Shown piece after piece: positions 35,101-44,031 of a stretch of DNA of 64,000 bases. The notes beneath the pieces are model-generated. The model saw nothing but the letters and a program-made list of their open reading frames with translations, was not told the DNA's origin and ran no database searches. A program made the position numbers and the translations under genes. This DNA comes from Lunularia cruciata (lineage: Eukaryota; Streptophyta; Marchantiopsida; Lunulariales; Lunulariaceae): positions 18,848,001 through 18,912,000 of the forward strand of contig OX419760.1 in assembly GCA_948567375.1 (NCBI GenBank), given 5' to 3'. Within the stretch, counting starts at the first letter, position 1. Each line of letters opens with the position of its first letter.

Positions 35101-35793
35101 TGTGAGCCGGCATGTCTCTCACTCAGGATGAACCTCTGATTGGCTATTATGGTAGCACACCATGGACTAAGAAGGCAAGGAACCCCAACTCCATCATACT
35201 CCTCCAAGGCTAACACTCCAAGACTCAAGACATTGCTCACTAGAGAACTCAATGAGAGAGAGATAGTTGCAAATGAAAGGATGATGAGTACCTCCTCACC
35301 CCTTGTTTATATACTTGTGAATTAGTTATGTACCACAATTACTAATTACTGTAGTAACTCAAGTTACTAGACTAAAAGTCAAGTAAAGTCAAAAAGTAGA
35401 AAGGAATATCCATTCACATGTGTATATTCCCCTAAGCATGTGGTCTTATCTTGACCCAACCACTAAGTCAAGGATTCCTTCACATGGGCTATCCTTGGAC
35501 TAAAGAAGAATCCAAAACAAAAAGGCTTGCGGGCCCAAGAGTTCTCAACTCTTTCCTCAAAGCCAAACACCTAGGAATAATACCAAGTCAACACACTAAA
35601 ATCCAAAATAGTGGTGCTCATCTTTTCTATTTCCTCTAAAGTAAGGTCCTTTCTATCTTAGCTATGACTAACTTTAGCTAACCATGACTAATATAGAACC
35701 ATACTTTATCTCTATATAAATAATATCTCTTAAGTACTTGTAATACCAAGCTAAATATCACAATACCACACACATGCACAAATGGGTGTTACA
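35101..35793 (-). repeat. Element E 3' LTR (left copy)
   Basis: Begins tgtgagccggcatgtctctc and ends aaatgggtgttaca on the plus strand. TATATAA on the minus strand lies at 35307-35313. Confidence 0.92.
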
Positions 35794-35808
35794 TTTACCC
35801 CCAGACTA
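35794..35808 (-). other. Element E polypurine tract
   Basis: On the minus strand agtctgggggtaaa lies directly before the 3' LTR. Element F has the matching tagtgcgggggtaaa. Confidence 0.75.
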
Positions 35809-35841
35809 AGTTTTCACTTTGTCTTCAAAGTGAAAGTCTCT

Positions 35842-36501
35842 CTACCTTCTATGGTACATCTTCAACTTATCATGGTTAATCCTATCAAAGTGTCTTCCTC
35901 CCAACTCCTTGAGATCATAGGTGTAATTGCCCCACACCTTCTCCACTATGAAAGGTCCAAAGTACTTAGGCAAAAACTTCTTTTGCACTCTCTTGAATCG
36001 AATGGAATCAAAAAACATTACCCAATCACCTTCCTTGAAAGGCTCCACCTTCTTCTTGCCTTGCTTCTTGTCATAGCTCTCCTTTTGTTTCCTTTGAGCT
36101 TGCTCTACTCAAACCATAGCAACTGCTCTTGCCTTTTCCAACTCCATGAGTTGTTCCTTCCTTGACTTCTCTGCATCACCTCCTTGTGCTTTCTTCAATC
36201 TCCTATGAATGCCTTGGAAGGTAAGAAGATCAAAGTGAATAGGTAGGGTAGACTCAATACCATATATCAATTGAAATAGAGAATATCCGGTGGAGGTCTT
36301 CATGGTTGTCCTATACTCTCACAAAACTGCATGAATCCTCTTGTCCCAATGATGTTTAGCCCCTTGCATTTCTGCATCTTTGGCAAACATCATGCACAAG
36401 GTCTGATTGGTTCTCTTTGCCAAGCCATTGGAATTTGGCTTATAGGATGTAGTTACTCTATGTGTGATAGAGAAATGTCGTAGCATAGCTGTAGTAATGC
36501 T
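35842..36501 (-). pseudogene. Element E integrase C-terminal part
   Basis: The minus-strand piece 35842-36048 encodes the GPF-type C-terminal domain (KYFGPFIVEKVWGNYTYDL) ending with a stop. 36109-36303 encodes the end of the catalytic core (STGYSLFQLIYGIESTLP). Stops near 36110 and 36306 separate the pieces. They continue the large pol frame that stops at 36502. Confidence 0.85.
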
Positions 36502-37860
36502 TCATGTAAACTCTCCTCTTCTATCAGAAACCAACTCCAAAGGGCATCCAAACCTAGTGATAATGTGTTCATAAAGAAATCTACCCACTTCATCTTCATT
36601 CTTGTCCCTCAATGGTCTAGCCTCAACCCACTTGGTAAGGTAATCAGTAACTACCACAATGTACCAATTGTTCCTTGGGGTTTTATTGAGAGGACCTACA
36701 AAATCAATTTCCCACTTCTCAAAAGGTCCTAGCAATGGAATTGATCTAAGTGGTGGAGTGGATGTAGACTTTCTAGTAAAAGCTTGACAAACATGACAAG
36801 TTTTGCAATAATCAAGACAATCCTTGAAAATCCCTCTCCAATGGTAACCTGCATCTAGAATCTTGAAAGCAGTCACCTTTCCTGCAAAGTGTCCTCCACA
36901 TACTAAACCTTCATGAAACTCCTTTATGAGTAAGATAGACTCTTCCTTACCCACTGCTCTTTGAAGTAGACCATTTTCTCCTTGGTGAAAAAGAATATCC
37001 TCCACCATTATGTAAGGTCTAGATCTTGTTGCAAGGGCCTTCCTCTCCCTAGCATGCATCCCTTCTGGATAGTTACCTCTTGTCACAAAATCCACAATCT
37101 CCTTGTAATCCATTGGAACCTCTTGAGTGACTGAGATTGTCATGAGCTCCTCATCCGAGAAGGAATCATCCATTGGCTCATCTCCATCATGATCATAGGC
37201 TCTAGATAACAAATCAGCATTTGCATGTTTCTTTCCTGGCCTATCCTCAATGGTGTAGTCATACTCAGACAAGAGTATCATCCACCTTGCTAGTCTCCCT
37301 TCAACATTAGGCTTGTTGAAGATGTACTTCAAAGCCTTGTGATCCATGACAATGGTGGCTTTCCCTCCAATCAAGTAGTGTCTAAACTTCTTGAGACCAT
37401 AGATCATTGCCAACCCTTCTCTCTCCGTGACAGAGTTGTTCTTCTCTGCTGAAACCATCTGCCTACTAGCATAAGCTATTGGATGATCATGCCCATCTTG
37501 GTCTAATTGACTAAGAGTGCATCTTATAGCTACATTAGAAGCATCAATGTCGAGGATGAAAGGCTTACTCCAATCAGGTTTAGCAAGAATTGGAGCTACA
37601 ACAAGGGATTGCTTGAGCTCCTCAAAAGCTTTGAGAGCCTCATTGTCCTCCAAAATCACCATGTAATCTACACCCTTCTTCATGTAGATGGTCAATGCAT
37701 AAGCCTTGTTGGAAAATGAGAAGATGAACCTCTTATAGTATCCATTTATCTCCAAGAATTGGCATAACTTTGTCAAGCTTGAAGGGAATGGAAGGTTTGA
37801 GATTTTCCTCACCTTCTTGGGATCAATTGCTATTCTATCCTTGGAGATGATGTACCCCAA
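36502..37860 (-). CDS. Element E pol: RT thumb, RNase H and integrase (452 codons open)
   Basis: The longest open frame in the window. From its start it encodes the end of RT (MGYIISKDRIAIDPKKVRKI), then RNase H (ILDIDASNVAIRCTLSQ, YASRQMVSAEKNNSV, VMDHKALKYIFNK). The integrase zinc finger follows (HEGLVCGGHFAGK, then CKTCHVCQ), and then the first part of the catalytic core (WEIDFVGPLNKTPRNNWYIV, VVTDYLTKW). It ends at a TGA (36502-36504) where element F has an Arg codon, inside the integrase core, so integrase is truncated. The product would act in reverse transcription and integration in the particle and nucleus. The frame opens at an internal Met and is really a continuation of 37876-38415. 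Confidence 0.9.
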   Translation of the reverse strand: MGYIISKDRIAIDPKKVRKISNLPFPSSLTKLCQFLEINGYYKRFIFSFSNKAYALTIYMKKGVDYMVILEDNEALKAFEELKQSLVVAPILAKPDWSKPFILDIDASNVAIRCTLSQLDQDGHDHPIAYASRQMVSAEKNNSVTEREGLAMIYGLKKFRHYLIGGKATIVMDHKALKYIFNKPNVEGRLARWMILLSEYDYTIEDRPGKKHANADLLSRAYDHDGDEPMDDSFSDEELMTISVTQEVPMDYKEIVDFVTRGNYPEGMHARERKALATRSRPYIMVEDILFHQGENGLLQRAVGKEESILLIKEFHEGLVCGGHFAGKVTAFKILDAGYHWRGIFKDCLDYCKTCHVCQAFTRKSTSTPPLRSIPLLGPFEKWEIDFVGPLNKTPRNNWYIVVVTDYLTKWVEARPLRDKNEDEVGRFLYEHIITRFGCPLELVSDRRGEFT

Positions 37861-37875
37861 AAGTAGACCTTCTTC

Positions 37876-38415
37876 TCATCCAAAAATGCACTTCTTTGGG
37901 TTGAGTGATGCATTTGCCTCATCAAAGCATTGCAAGACCTTGATTAGGTGCTCAAAGTGCTCCTCCTTGCTCCCATAGACACAAAAGTCATCAATGAAGT
38001 CTCTCACAAATTTCCCAATGAAAGGTTCAAATACCTTGTTCATGAACTGTTGGAATGTGGCTGGAGTATTGCAAAGCCCAAAAGGCATGACCTTGAAAGC
38101 GTAAGTTCCCCAAGGTGTGGTGAATGTGGTGAGTTGTTGATGCTCTAGTGCAATCTTTATTTGATTATATCCACTATAACCATCTCCAAAACTGTACCTC
38201 TCATGACCTGCAACCTCCTCCAAGATCTCATCAATGAATGACAATGGGTAGTAGTCCTTCTTGGTAACAACATTGAGCTTCTTGTAATCCACACATACCC
38301 GAAGCTTGCCATTCTTTTTCTTCACAATGACAATTGGAGACACCCATTTTGAATTCTCTACCTCAAAGATAAATCTAGCCTCCTTAAGCTTATCAATCTC
38401 CTCCTTCACAACCAA
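37876..38415 (-). CDS. Element E reverse transcriptase (fingers and palm)
   Basis: 179 codons open on the minus strand. RT motifs in order: VSPIVIVKKKNGKLRVCVDY, YSFGDGYSGYNQIKIA, MPFGLCNTPATFQQFMNKVF and the catalytic FIDDFCVYGSKEE. The frame ends at a TGA (37876-37878) where element F keeps a Cys codon (TGT), so a single substitution interrupts the polymerase. Downstream the same frame continues as 36502-37860. Upstream a frame break near 38420 separates it from the protease part. Confidence 0.9.
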   Translation of the reverse strand: MVVKEEIDKLKEARFIFEVENSKWVSPIVIVKKKNGKLRVCVDYKKLNVVTKKDYYPLSFIDEILEEVAGHERYSFGDGYSGYNQIKIALEHQQLTTFTTPWGTYAFKVMPFGLCNTPATFQQFMNKVFEPFIGKFVRDFIDDFCVYGSKEEHFEHLIKVLQCFDEANASLNPKKCIFG

Positions 38416-38439
38416 AGATATTGGTGGGCTAATGTGATG

Positions 38440-39411
38440 TCACTTTTGGCAGATTGGTCTTGCATGTGACTCCACCCCTATCTTGTGCTCCTCCAAGGTG
38501 ACTTCCTTCAAATCCTTGTAACTGAAAGCAAAAACATGGATGGACTTGCGGAAAATCTCCTCAAATCTCACTTTCTCCTCCTTGGTAACATTTGGGCCAT
38601 ACTTGAGGGTAGCTAACCTTCTCTCTACTTCCACAAGTGTCAATGGTGATTTATCTGGGTCCTTCAAAACATCTGGCTTAGGTGCAAAATCCATAGCACA
38701 CAAAGGATACACATTTGAATCAGATTCAGATTCGTCTTCCTCCATGGAAGTCTCCTCTTCCATGCTTGTGTCCACACCTGAAGCTCCTTCTTAAGAATCT
38801 GATTCCCAATAATCAGAAGATGGTGTATCTAAATGTGAAGTGTTGGTGGTGTTAGTCACAAGAACTGTGACTCTATGGTTTGATGGCCCAATCCTCAAGT
38901 ACCCTTTGTGCCATCGATCAGTTGTGCGTGTTGCTCTCAACCATGGCCTCCCAAGAAGTAAGTCATAGCTTGAATCCTTCAAGACTTGGAAAGTCATGAG
39001 ATTTTGAACTCCCATAATTGAAACTACCACTTTATCCATCACCCTTACTGGTCAAACTTGTTGCTTGTTTGCCATGCTCACCATAAATGTTGAAGATCTT
39101 GAGGGTATCATACCCAACTTCTTCATCAACCTTTTTGACATGGCATTTACTGTTGATCCTCCATCAACCAATGCATCCTTGATGTTGTGACCATTCACTC
39201 TCACATCAATCTTGGAGGCATATTCACAAGCCTCCCATGGTGTTGGCTTGGCATCCACCACCCACATTGATACTGGAGCTTTTGCCTTCTTCTTCCTCTT
39301 TCTCCTTGTAGAACTCAAACCACCTCTAAGCTCCTTTCTCAAGGTAGGGTTCAAAGCAATCAATTGGCCCACAGTGATGTTAGCCTTGTGACTACCAATA
39401 TCCTCCAACAC
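38440..39411 (-). pseudogene. Element E protease and acidic linker
   Basis: 39052-39411 holds the protease with the active-site variant LVDGGSTVNAMSKRLMKKLG. 38791-39042 covers the rest of the protease (YDLLLGRPWLRATR). 38440-38775 is an acidic Ser/Glu/Asp linker (MEEDESESDSNVYPL) leading to RT. Stops lie at 39052 and 38791. The DGGS form is shared with F and is a family trait rather than damage. Confidence 0.82.
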
Positions 39412-39420
39412 ATTGTAGTT

Positions 39421-40249
39421 CTATTGTTGCTTTGAAATCAAGAAATCCTCCATCTCCAACTTCTTCCTTGAAGTCTTTGTTGTTGATGGTGTTGAGGTGC
39501 AAGTGCTCCTAGTAGACATAGGAGTATCTTTGCTTGGAGTAAATCCTTGAGAAGAGTGAACATCCTCTGCAAAACGAGCTCTCTTCTTCTCTTGTGCCAA
39601 AAGCTCCAAATTAAGACTCTTGGAGTTTGAGCACTCTCCCTTCTCATACTTGCTCTCCACCATATCTATGGATGCTATCCACTTACCTTTTTTTTGGATT
39701 AGGAGCCACTTGGGTTTCACTACCACCCTCTCTTCCTCTATTGGCTCCCTCATAAACCCCTTCCTCCATGGTTAGTGGAATTTGGGCAATTCCTTTGGAT
39801 ATGACCTCTTCCTCCACAACCAAAACAATTTCTATCATTGAAATTGTTAGCTGGTTGACCTCCTCTATATGGATAGTTTCCATAACTCCTAGGCCCTCTT
39901 CCTACATTTTGATCCACCTCTCTCTTCTCCCATAGTTGCACCACATTGATTTTGAGATCTGCAAGTTGTTCTGTGATGGTTTGAAGTGGATCATTTGGTA
40001 GAGGTGCAAGAATTGGAGCAACTACTACTTGTGGTGCAACCCTTGTCACCAAGTATTAGAAGTTCCACCATACTTGTAGCCTTGAGGAGGATGCACAACC
40101 TCCTTCACCACCAAATCACTCTCATCCCCTTCAAAACTCTCCTCCATATGAATTGCAATCTTGATAGCTTCAACCTTGGAAGAAGGTTTCTCATATCTCA
40201 CCTTGCTTCTTATTTGTGGTCTCAACCCTCCCACAAAATTCTTGGTGAG
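39421..40249 (-). pseudogene. Element E gag, part after the C1 insertion
   Basis: 40046-40249 continues the gag core right after the insertion point (TKNFVGGLRPQIRSKVRYEK). 39750-40052 contains the zinc knuckle CFGCGGRGHIQRNC preceded by an Arg/Gly/Tyr-rich linker. 39421-39753 is a Lys/Ser/Thr-rich tail. Frame changes occur near 40050 and 39750. Its 5' half lies at 44032-44451 on the other side of C1. Confidence 0.85.
40245..40249 (+). repeat. Target site duplication of unit C1, left copy (GTGAG)
   Basis: GTGAG also lies at 44027-44031. The uninterrupted site in element F (27187-27191, reverse strand) contains it once, so the duplication and both C1 ends are certain. Confidence 0.96.
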
Positions 40250-40347
40250 TGTGGTGCCCACATTTTTTTTTTTTCAAAATAAAGGAGAAGAAGTGTATAG
40301 AGAAGTTGGATTGCGCCTCTATGGCCAAAGAAGGCGAAGAAAATTGT

Positions 40348-40382
40348 CTTCGGGATGAAACCCGAAGTAAAGTGACTTCGGG
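40348..40382 (+). repeat. Subterminal CTTCGGG/CCCGAAG motif cluster in C1
   Basis: CTTCGGG at 40348-40354 pairs with CCCGAAG at 40361-40367, and CTTCGGG recurs at 40376-40382. More copies or near copies lie in the C3 left part (around 10420, 10700-10750, 11105, 11300) and near 43150-43185 in C1. Confidence 0.6.
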
Positions 40383-40633
40383 TCATAAGGCGAAGTACTC
40401 AAAAATGCCCTGTCAGCATACAATACAAAGTAGATTGTCTTTGGATCGGGGGGAGCTCAACCCAAGGCAAAGACAATCTAACAACCTTTCGTCGGGGCGA
40501 GAAATTCAAGAAGGGGCCATTTCAAAACTGGCGGCTCATATGCGCAAAGGTTGATTGACAGTGACAGGTGCATGCCGGAGGTGTGATTTCTCGGTAGAAA
40601 CTCGAAGTGATGGAAGACAAAGAAGTGCAACTC

Positions 40634-40640
40634 TATAAAA
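40634..40640 (+). promoter_or_regulatory. TATA box of unit C1
   Basis: TATAAAA in ctctataaaaattg, 384 bp from the left end and about 300 bp before the ATG of the C1 frame. C2 has TATAAAA on its own strand at 61387-61393, about 385 bp from its left end. C3 has one at 10534-10540. Conservation of the position supports a real promoter. Confidence 0.7.
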
Positions 40641-40942
40641 ATTGAAACTGCAACGACAAAATGTCGAGCAATTTTCCTTTGCCGTTGAGGAGTCGTCTTG
40701 CAGGTGATCGGGGAAAGGGAAATAGAGTCAGACTCGTGTTAGTGCGCAAGGGAGAAGTTGCGAGAGAGAAATCAAGAGACAGTAAGAAAGTAGAAGAGAT
40801 GGGAGGAGGGAAGAAGAACTCCAAATTTGCAGTGAGAAATCATGCAATTTGGAGATTAGATGTAGTAGCAAGGATCAAAGTCTTGAGCCAACTTTGGATC
40901 ACTTTTCTGGCATGGAACTAGAACGTAAGTTTTCTAGGATTC

Positions 40943-42289
40943 ATGACAGAAATCATCGAGAGTAAGTGTCTCGATGGTCCCGAGGAAGAAGGGAAGAGAG
41001 GAAATCCGGCTCGCTGGACAAAGTCGGATTGGAGACTTGTACTCGGGAAGGAGGCGGGTTCGGAGCAGGGAGCCACGTTCTTGGGGAAAGGAGAGATAGC
41101 CCAAGAAATGCAGGAGGTGAGAGATGCCTTCTCGTCAAAGAGAACAAAGAATGGGTACAAGGTAGAAAGTTACAAAGATCCTGTCAAGAGAGGAATTGTG
41201 AGCGCTTTGATGGCGATCCTGAAGCCAGAGAGAACAACATATGTGATGAAACACCAAGCGGTGTTCTTTCACAAATTGTTTGCAGGAGAACCAATTAATT
41301 GGCCGAGGTGTTTTCACGGGAGAACGAGGCAAATGGTGTGGAATCTGCAGGATAAGTCGCCTCCACATTACATTGTGCCATTTGCGGCGCACTTCTACCT
41401 CAGGCTCAATTTGCTGACCTCAGTGGAGCAAAATCAGATGGTGTCGCACTTCCATCCAGATGTGCGAAAGGAAGTTGATGTTGAGGAGCAGCAGTATATT
41501 CTCCAAATCCGGAGCACGGACGACTACTACGCAAAGACAGGGAAAAATGTGGAAGTTGTAGTAAGTACCCCGACAAAGAAGAGAATTTGGCAAGCTGAAG
41601 ACAAAGAAAATAAGAAACCTCAGAAGATGCAGAAAAACAACCCGAGGCAAGGAATGGTAGTAATTGGGTCAGAAGATGAAGACTCAGAAGGCGAGGCCGA
41701 GCTCAAGACGGAGGACTCGGAACATGAGGAGGAACCTGAGCTGACACTACAGAGCGGAGATACGAGCAGTGACAGTGAAGACGGTGGAGAAATGACCTCG
41801 GCGCCAATGGCTGAAGAATACGAAGAAGAAGTGCAAGTCGAAGTAGAAGCCGAAGACAATGCGGCGTTGGAAGACGAAGTACCGGTGCTCGAGGAGAAGA
41901 AGATCGCAGTACAGCGAGGAGTTCGCTCGAGACGTAAGGCAAAGTGTGAGGCGGGGCCAAGTAGGGTGAAGGAAGAGGTAGAAGACAGCTCGGGTAGTGA
42001 GGCATCAATCCCGATACAAAGACTTCAGAGAAGAAGGCAAGTATCAGGAGAACACGAGGAGAAAAGAGAAACTACTCCGCGGGAGGAAGAAATTGCCAAT
42101 GAGGGAGTAGAGTACCTGCGAGAGGTAGTATGCCCGCTGTTGGTGAAGTTGGAGCAGAAGAAGAAGGAGATGCAGTCGACTTGTCCAGAGGTAAAGACTG
42201 TATTGCAGGTGGTAGCAAGATTAGAAGAGGAGAACTCGGAGTTGAAGAGGAGTATAACCCGAGGTGAGGAAGAGAGAGAAGTACTATGA
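40943..42289 (+). CDS. Unit C1 protein, N-terminal part (448 codons), unknown family
   Basis: From ATG 40943 (MTEIIESKCLDGPEEEGKRG) the protein has a conserved-looking globular first third (residues about 10-190), with GNPARWTKSDWRLVLGKEA, YVMKHQAVFFHKLFAG and PFAAHFYLRLNLLTSVEQ. Then comes a basic patch (PTKKRIWQAEDKENKKPQK), a long Glu/Asp/Ser-rich acidic stretch (about residues 235-330), and the start of a coiled coil. The frame stops at TGA 42287-42289, but the same frame continues at 42338-42778. The first third is recognisable in the old copy C2 despite frameshifts, so it has been under constraint. The layout resembles gag-like or chromatin-binding proteins. I cannot assign a family. 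Confidence 0.75.
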   Translation: MTEIIESKCLDGPEEEGKRGNPARWTKSDWRLVLGKEAGSEQGATFLGKGEIAQEMQEVRDAFSSKRTKNGYKVESYKDPVKRGIVSALMAILKPERTTYVMKHQAVFFHKLFAGEPINWPRCFHGRTRQMVWNLQDKSPPHYIVPFAAHFYLRLNLLTSVEQNQMVSHFHPDVRKEVDVEEQQYILQIRSTDDYYAKTGKNVEVVVSTPTKKRIWQAEDKENKKPQKMQKNNPRQGMVVIGSEDEDSEGEAELKTEDSEHEEEPELTLQSGDTSSDSEDGGEMTSAPMAEEYEEEVQVEVEAEDNAALEDEVPVLEEKKIAVQRGVRSRRKAKCEAGPSRVKEEVEDSSGSEASIPIQRLQRRRQVSGEHEEKRETTPREEEIANEGVEYLREVVCPLLVKLEQKKKEMQSTCPEVKTVLQVVARLEEENSELKRSITRGEEEREVL

Positions 42290-42778
42290 GCGGAAGCAGT
42301 AGAGAGAAGTCAGGTAATCAAAGACCTGAAGAGAGAAGTGAGCTATCAAGAGGATCTTGCGAGGAAGAGTGATATCGCAAGGGAGAGACAGGTAGCGGAG
42401 CATGAAATCTTGAAGCAACAGTTTGTTGATTCAAGAGTAGAGCTTATCCATGCTATGGCGAGGGTAGCATCGAAGGATCAAGAGCTCGATCAAGTGATGG
42501 AGAGTATGGAGGAGAAGAAGCAACTCTGGCAAAGAGAGTTGTCTACGCGGTATAGAGAAGAAGAGAGATTACAAGAGTTACTTCGTAATCAGGAAGAGAA
42601 AGTTGTACAGAAGGAGAAAGAGAAGGAAGCGGTGAAAGCCGAGTTCAAGGAAGAGTTGGCAATGTACCGAGAGGAATGGCTTGCAGATCGTGAGCAAGAA
42701 AGGAAGACAAGATTGGAGCCATTGAAGGAGATAGTCCTCAAGGTGAATGCAATGTTAAGTACAGAAGCCAACGTTTGA
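42290..42778 (+). CDS. Unit C1 protein, middle coiled-coil part
   Basis: The frame of 40943-42289 continues after one TGA (42287-42289): ARKSDIARERQVAEHEILKQ, then a long heptad-rich Glu/Lys/Arg/Gln coiled coil (ELLRNQEEKVVQKEKEKEAV), up to a TGA at 42776-42778. In C2 the matching region (about 59400-59800, minus strand) is also coiled coil, so I treat both TGA codons as mutations that split a longer protein. Confidence 0.7.
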   Translation, partial: AEAVERSQVIKDLKREVSYQEDLARKSDIARERQVAEHEILKQQFVDSRVELIHAMARVASKDQELDQVMESMEEKKQLWQRELSTRYREEERLQELLRNQEEKVVQKEKEKEAVKAEFKEELAMYREEWLADREQERKTRLEPLKEIVLKVNAMLSTEANV

Positions 42779-43230
42779 ATTAAGAAGCACGACTGCACGA
42801 GTTGAAGTTGTTGGTGCAGGAGACGAGGCGAAGACAAGCGAAGGACACGAAGATGAATACCTTGTTAATAAAATTAAGAACTCGTGTAGATAGGAAGGTT
42901 TTGGAGGTAGAGGATAACATTTCAATTAGATTAGACTTAGTGAAAGTAGAGCTAGAAAAGCTTCGGAAAGATGTTAAGGCAAAACCCAAAGTAGATAACA
43001 TAGGAGTCCAAATGTCTTTGGAGTTACACTCAAAGACATTAGAGAAGAGTGGGTCGAGAGATAAGGAGTTAGATAGATTACCCACTAGTGCAATTTCAGA
43101 TCAGGAAAGAGAATTACTGGATCTGGTAGAAGATGTAGGAGTTGTGAAACCCGAGGATAGAATATTAGGAAGTAAAGTTACTTCGGGTTTGGGTTTGAAA
43201 GCCAAAGAAGAAGTAGACATCGGTTCGTAG
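42779..43230 (+). CDS. Unit C1 protein, C-terminal part
   Basis: 142 codons from 42802, in the same frame as the two preceding pieces. The sequence is helical (KLLVQETRRRQAKDTKMNTL), followed by VEDNISIRLDLVKVELEKLR, NIGVQMSLELHSKTLEKSG and an end near DIGS. Part of this block is also preserved in C3 (near 11122-11290), so it is the part of the frame that survived C3's internal deletion. The function is unknown. Confidence 0.65.
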
Positions 43231-44026
43231 TGGTAACAGATTTGAGATTTGAAGGGGCAGATATGAAGAGTTGCATTGTCATTTTGGATCTACAGGTTAG
43301 AAGAGTTGTGGTAGAACGGTATAGTTGTTAGAACTGTCGATTGCTTCACTACTTAAGAGTGGCATTCGTAGTATCATGTTGTTCAGTGCTCATAATTTTT
43401 GAGAATAGATAAAGCGAAGTACTGTGAAGTAGTGCTCGTCGCTTGAGCTTGATTTCGAGTATCAACTTTGTGATTGTGTTTGTGAGTGTTTGGAGAAATT
43501 CGAAGTGCAAGTCAGTGTGCTTGTTGGATGTTAGATTCCACAGCCTTGATCTTCATTCTGTGTGTTTGATCCTGAGTGAAGTGCAATCGAAGCAATGCCT
43601 TGACAGATCTAAGAGGAATTGTAGTGTTGGTAGTATTCTGCATTTGTGAGTGTAGTGCAAAGTTGATGTGAAGCAATTTTTGATTGAGGAAGTTGTGCCT
43701 TCAGTGGAGGGGTGGAACACAATTCTGAGGCGAAGTCGTTTTGCAGTGAAGTGCCGTTTTTGGGAGAGCCTGAATCATCACAATCAAGATTGTTTGGAAA
43801 GAATTGAAGGATTTGTGATTAAGGAGTGTTAATGTGTGACAAGACTACGAGTCAGTGCTTGTTACTCTCTTCTGGGTGTGGTTTCTACCTGAGAGACTAA
43901 AGAAGAACTCAAGATGAACTACATTGTTACTTTGCTTCGTATTTGACCAATTCTGACTTGTATCTCTGCGGGAACAAACTTTACTTACCCGATAACCGCA
44001 AAAGTGATATTTGCCGAGTTGTCACA
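43231..44026 (+). mobile_element. Unit C1 3' non-coding region and terminus
   Basis: About 800 bp without coding capacity, conserved block by block in C3 (11340-11552 plus 18099-18666) and, more weakly, in C2 (from 57994). It ends ccgcaaaagtgatatttgcc gagttgtcaca, the best conserved terminus of the family. Confidence 0.75.
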
Positions 44027-44031
44027 GTGAG
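44027..44031 (+). repeat. Target site duplication of unit C1, right copy (GTGAG)
   Basis: Exact copy of 40245-40249. Confidence 0.96.

Larger units (their letters stand above)
40250..44026 (+). mobile_element. Unit C1: 3.78-kb TGTG...CACA mobile unit without LTRs
   Basis: A precise insertion into the E gag with TSD GTGAG. The left end is TGTGGTGCCCACATTTTT, itself a small hairpin (TGTGG/CCACA). The right end is gccgagttgtcaca. I compared the left 700 bp with the right 800 bp by eye and found no LTR-like repetition. The unit has a TATA box at 40634-40640 and one long coding region (40943-43230) broken by two stops. C2 (57994-61778) is a second full-length copy of nearly the same size (3785 bp). 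C3 is an internally deleted one. The ends and TSD length fit insertion by a retroviral-type integrase. It could therefore be a solo LTR of an element with giant, gene-bearing LTRs, or a non-autonomous element of a new kind. Confidence 0.85.

Noticed and set aside
41620..42008. Minus-strand Ser/Pro-rich frames opposite the C1 gene
   Set aside because: They are reverse-strand shadows of the acidic Glu/Asp-rich segment of the C1 protein.
40250..44026. Unit C1 as an ordinary LTR retrotransposon
   Set aside because: The left and right ends share no long direct repeat that I can see, and there is no PBS, polypurine tract or pol.
40250..44026. Unit C1 as a CACTA, hAT or Mutator DNA transposon
   Set aside because: The 5-bp TSD and TGTG/CACA ends do not fit their TSD lengths (3, 8 and 9 bp) or termini, and no transposase motif is visible.
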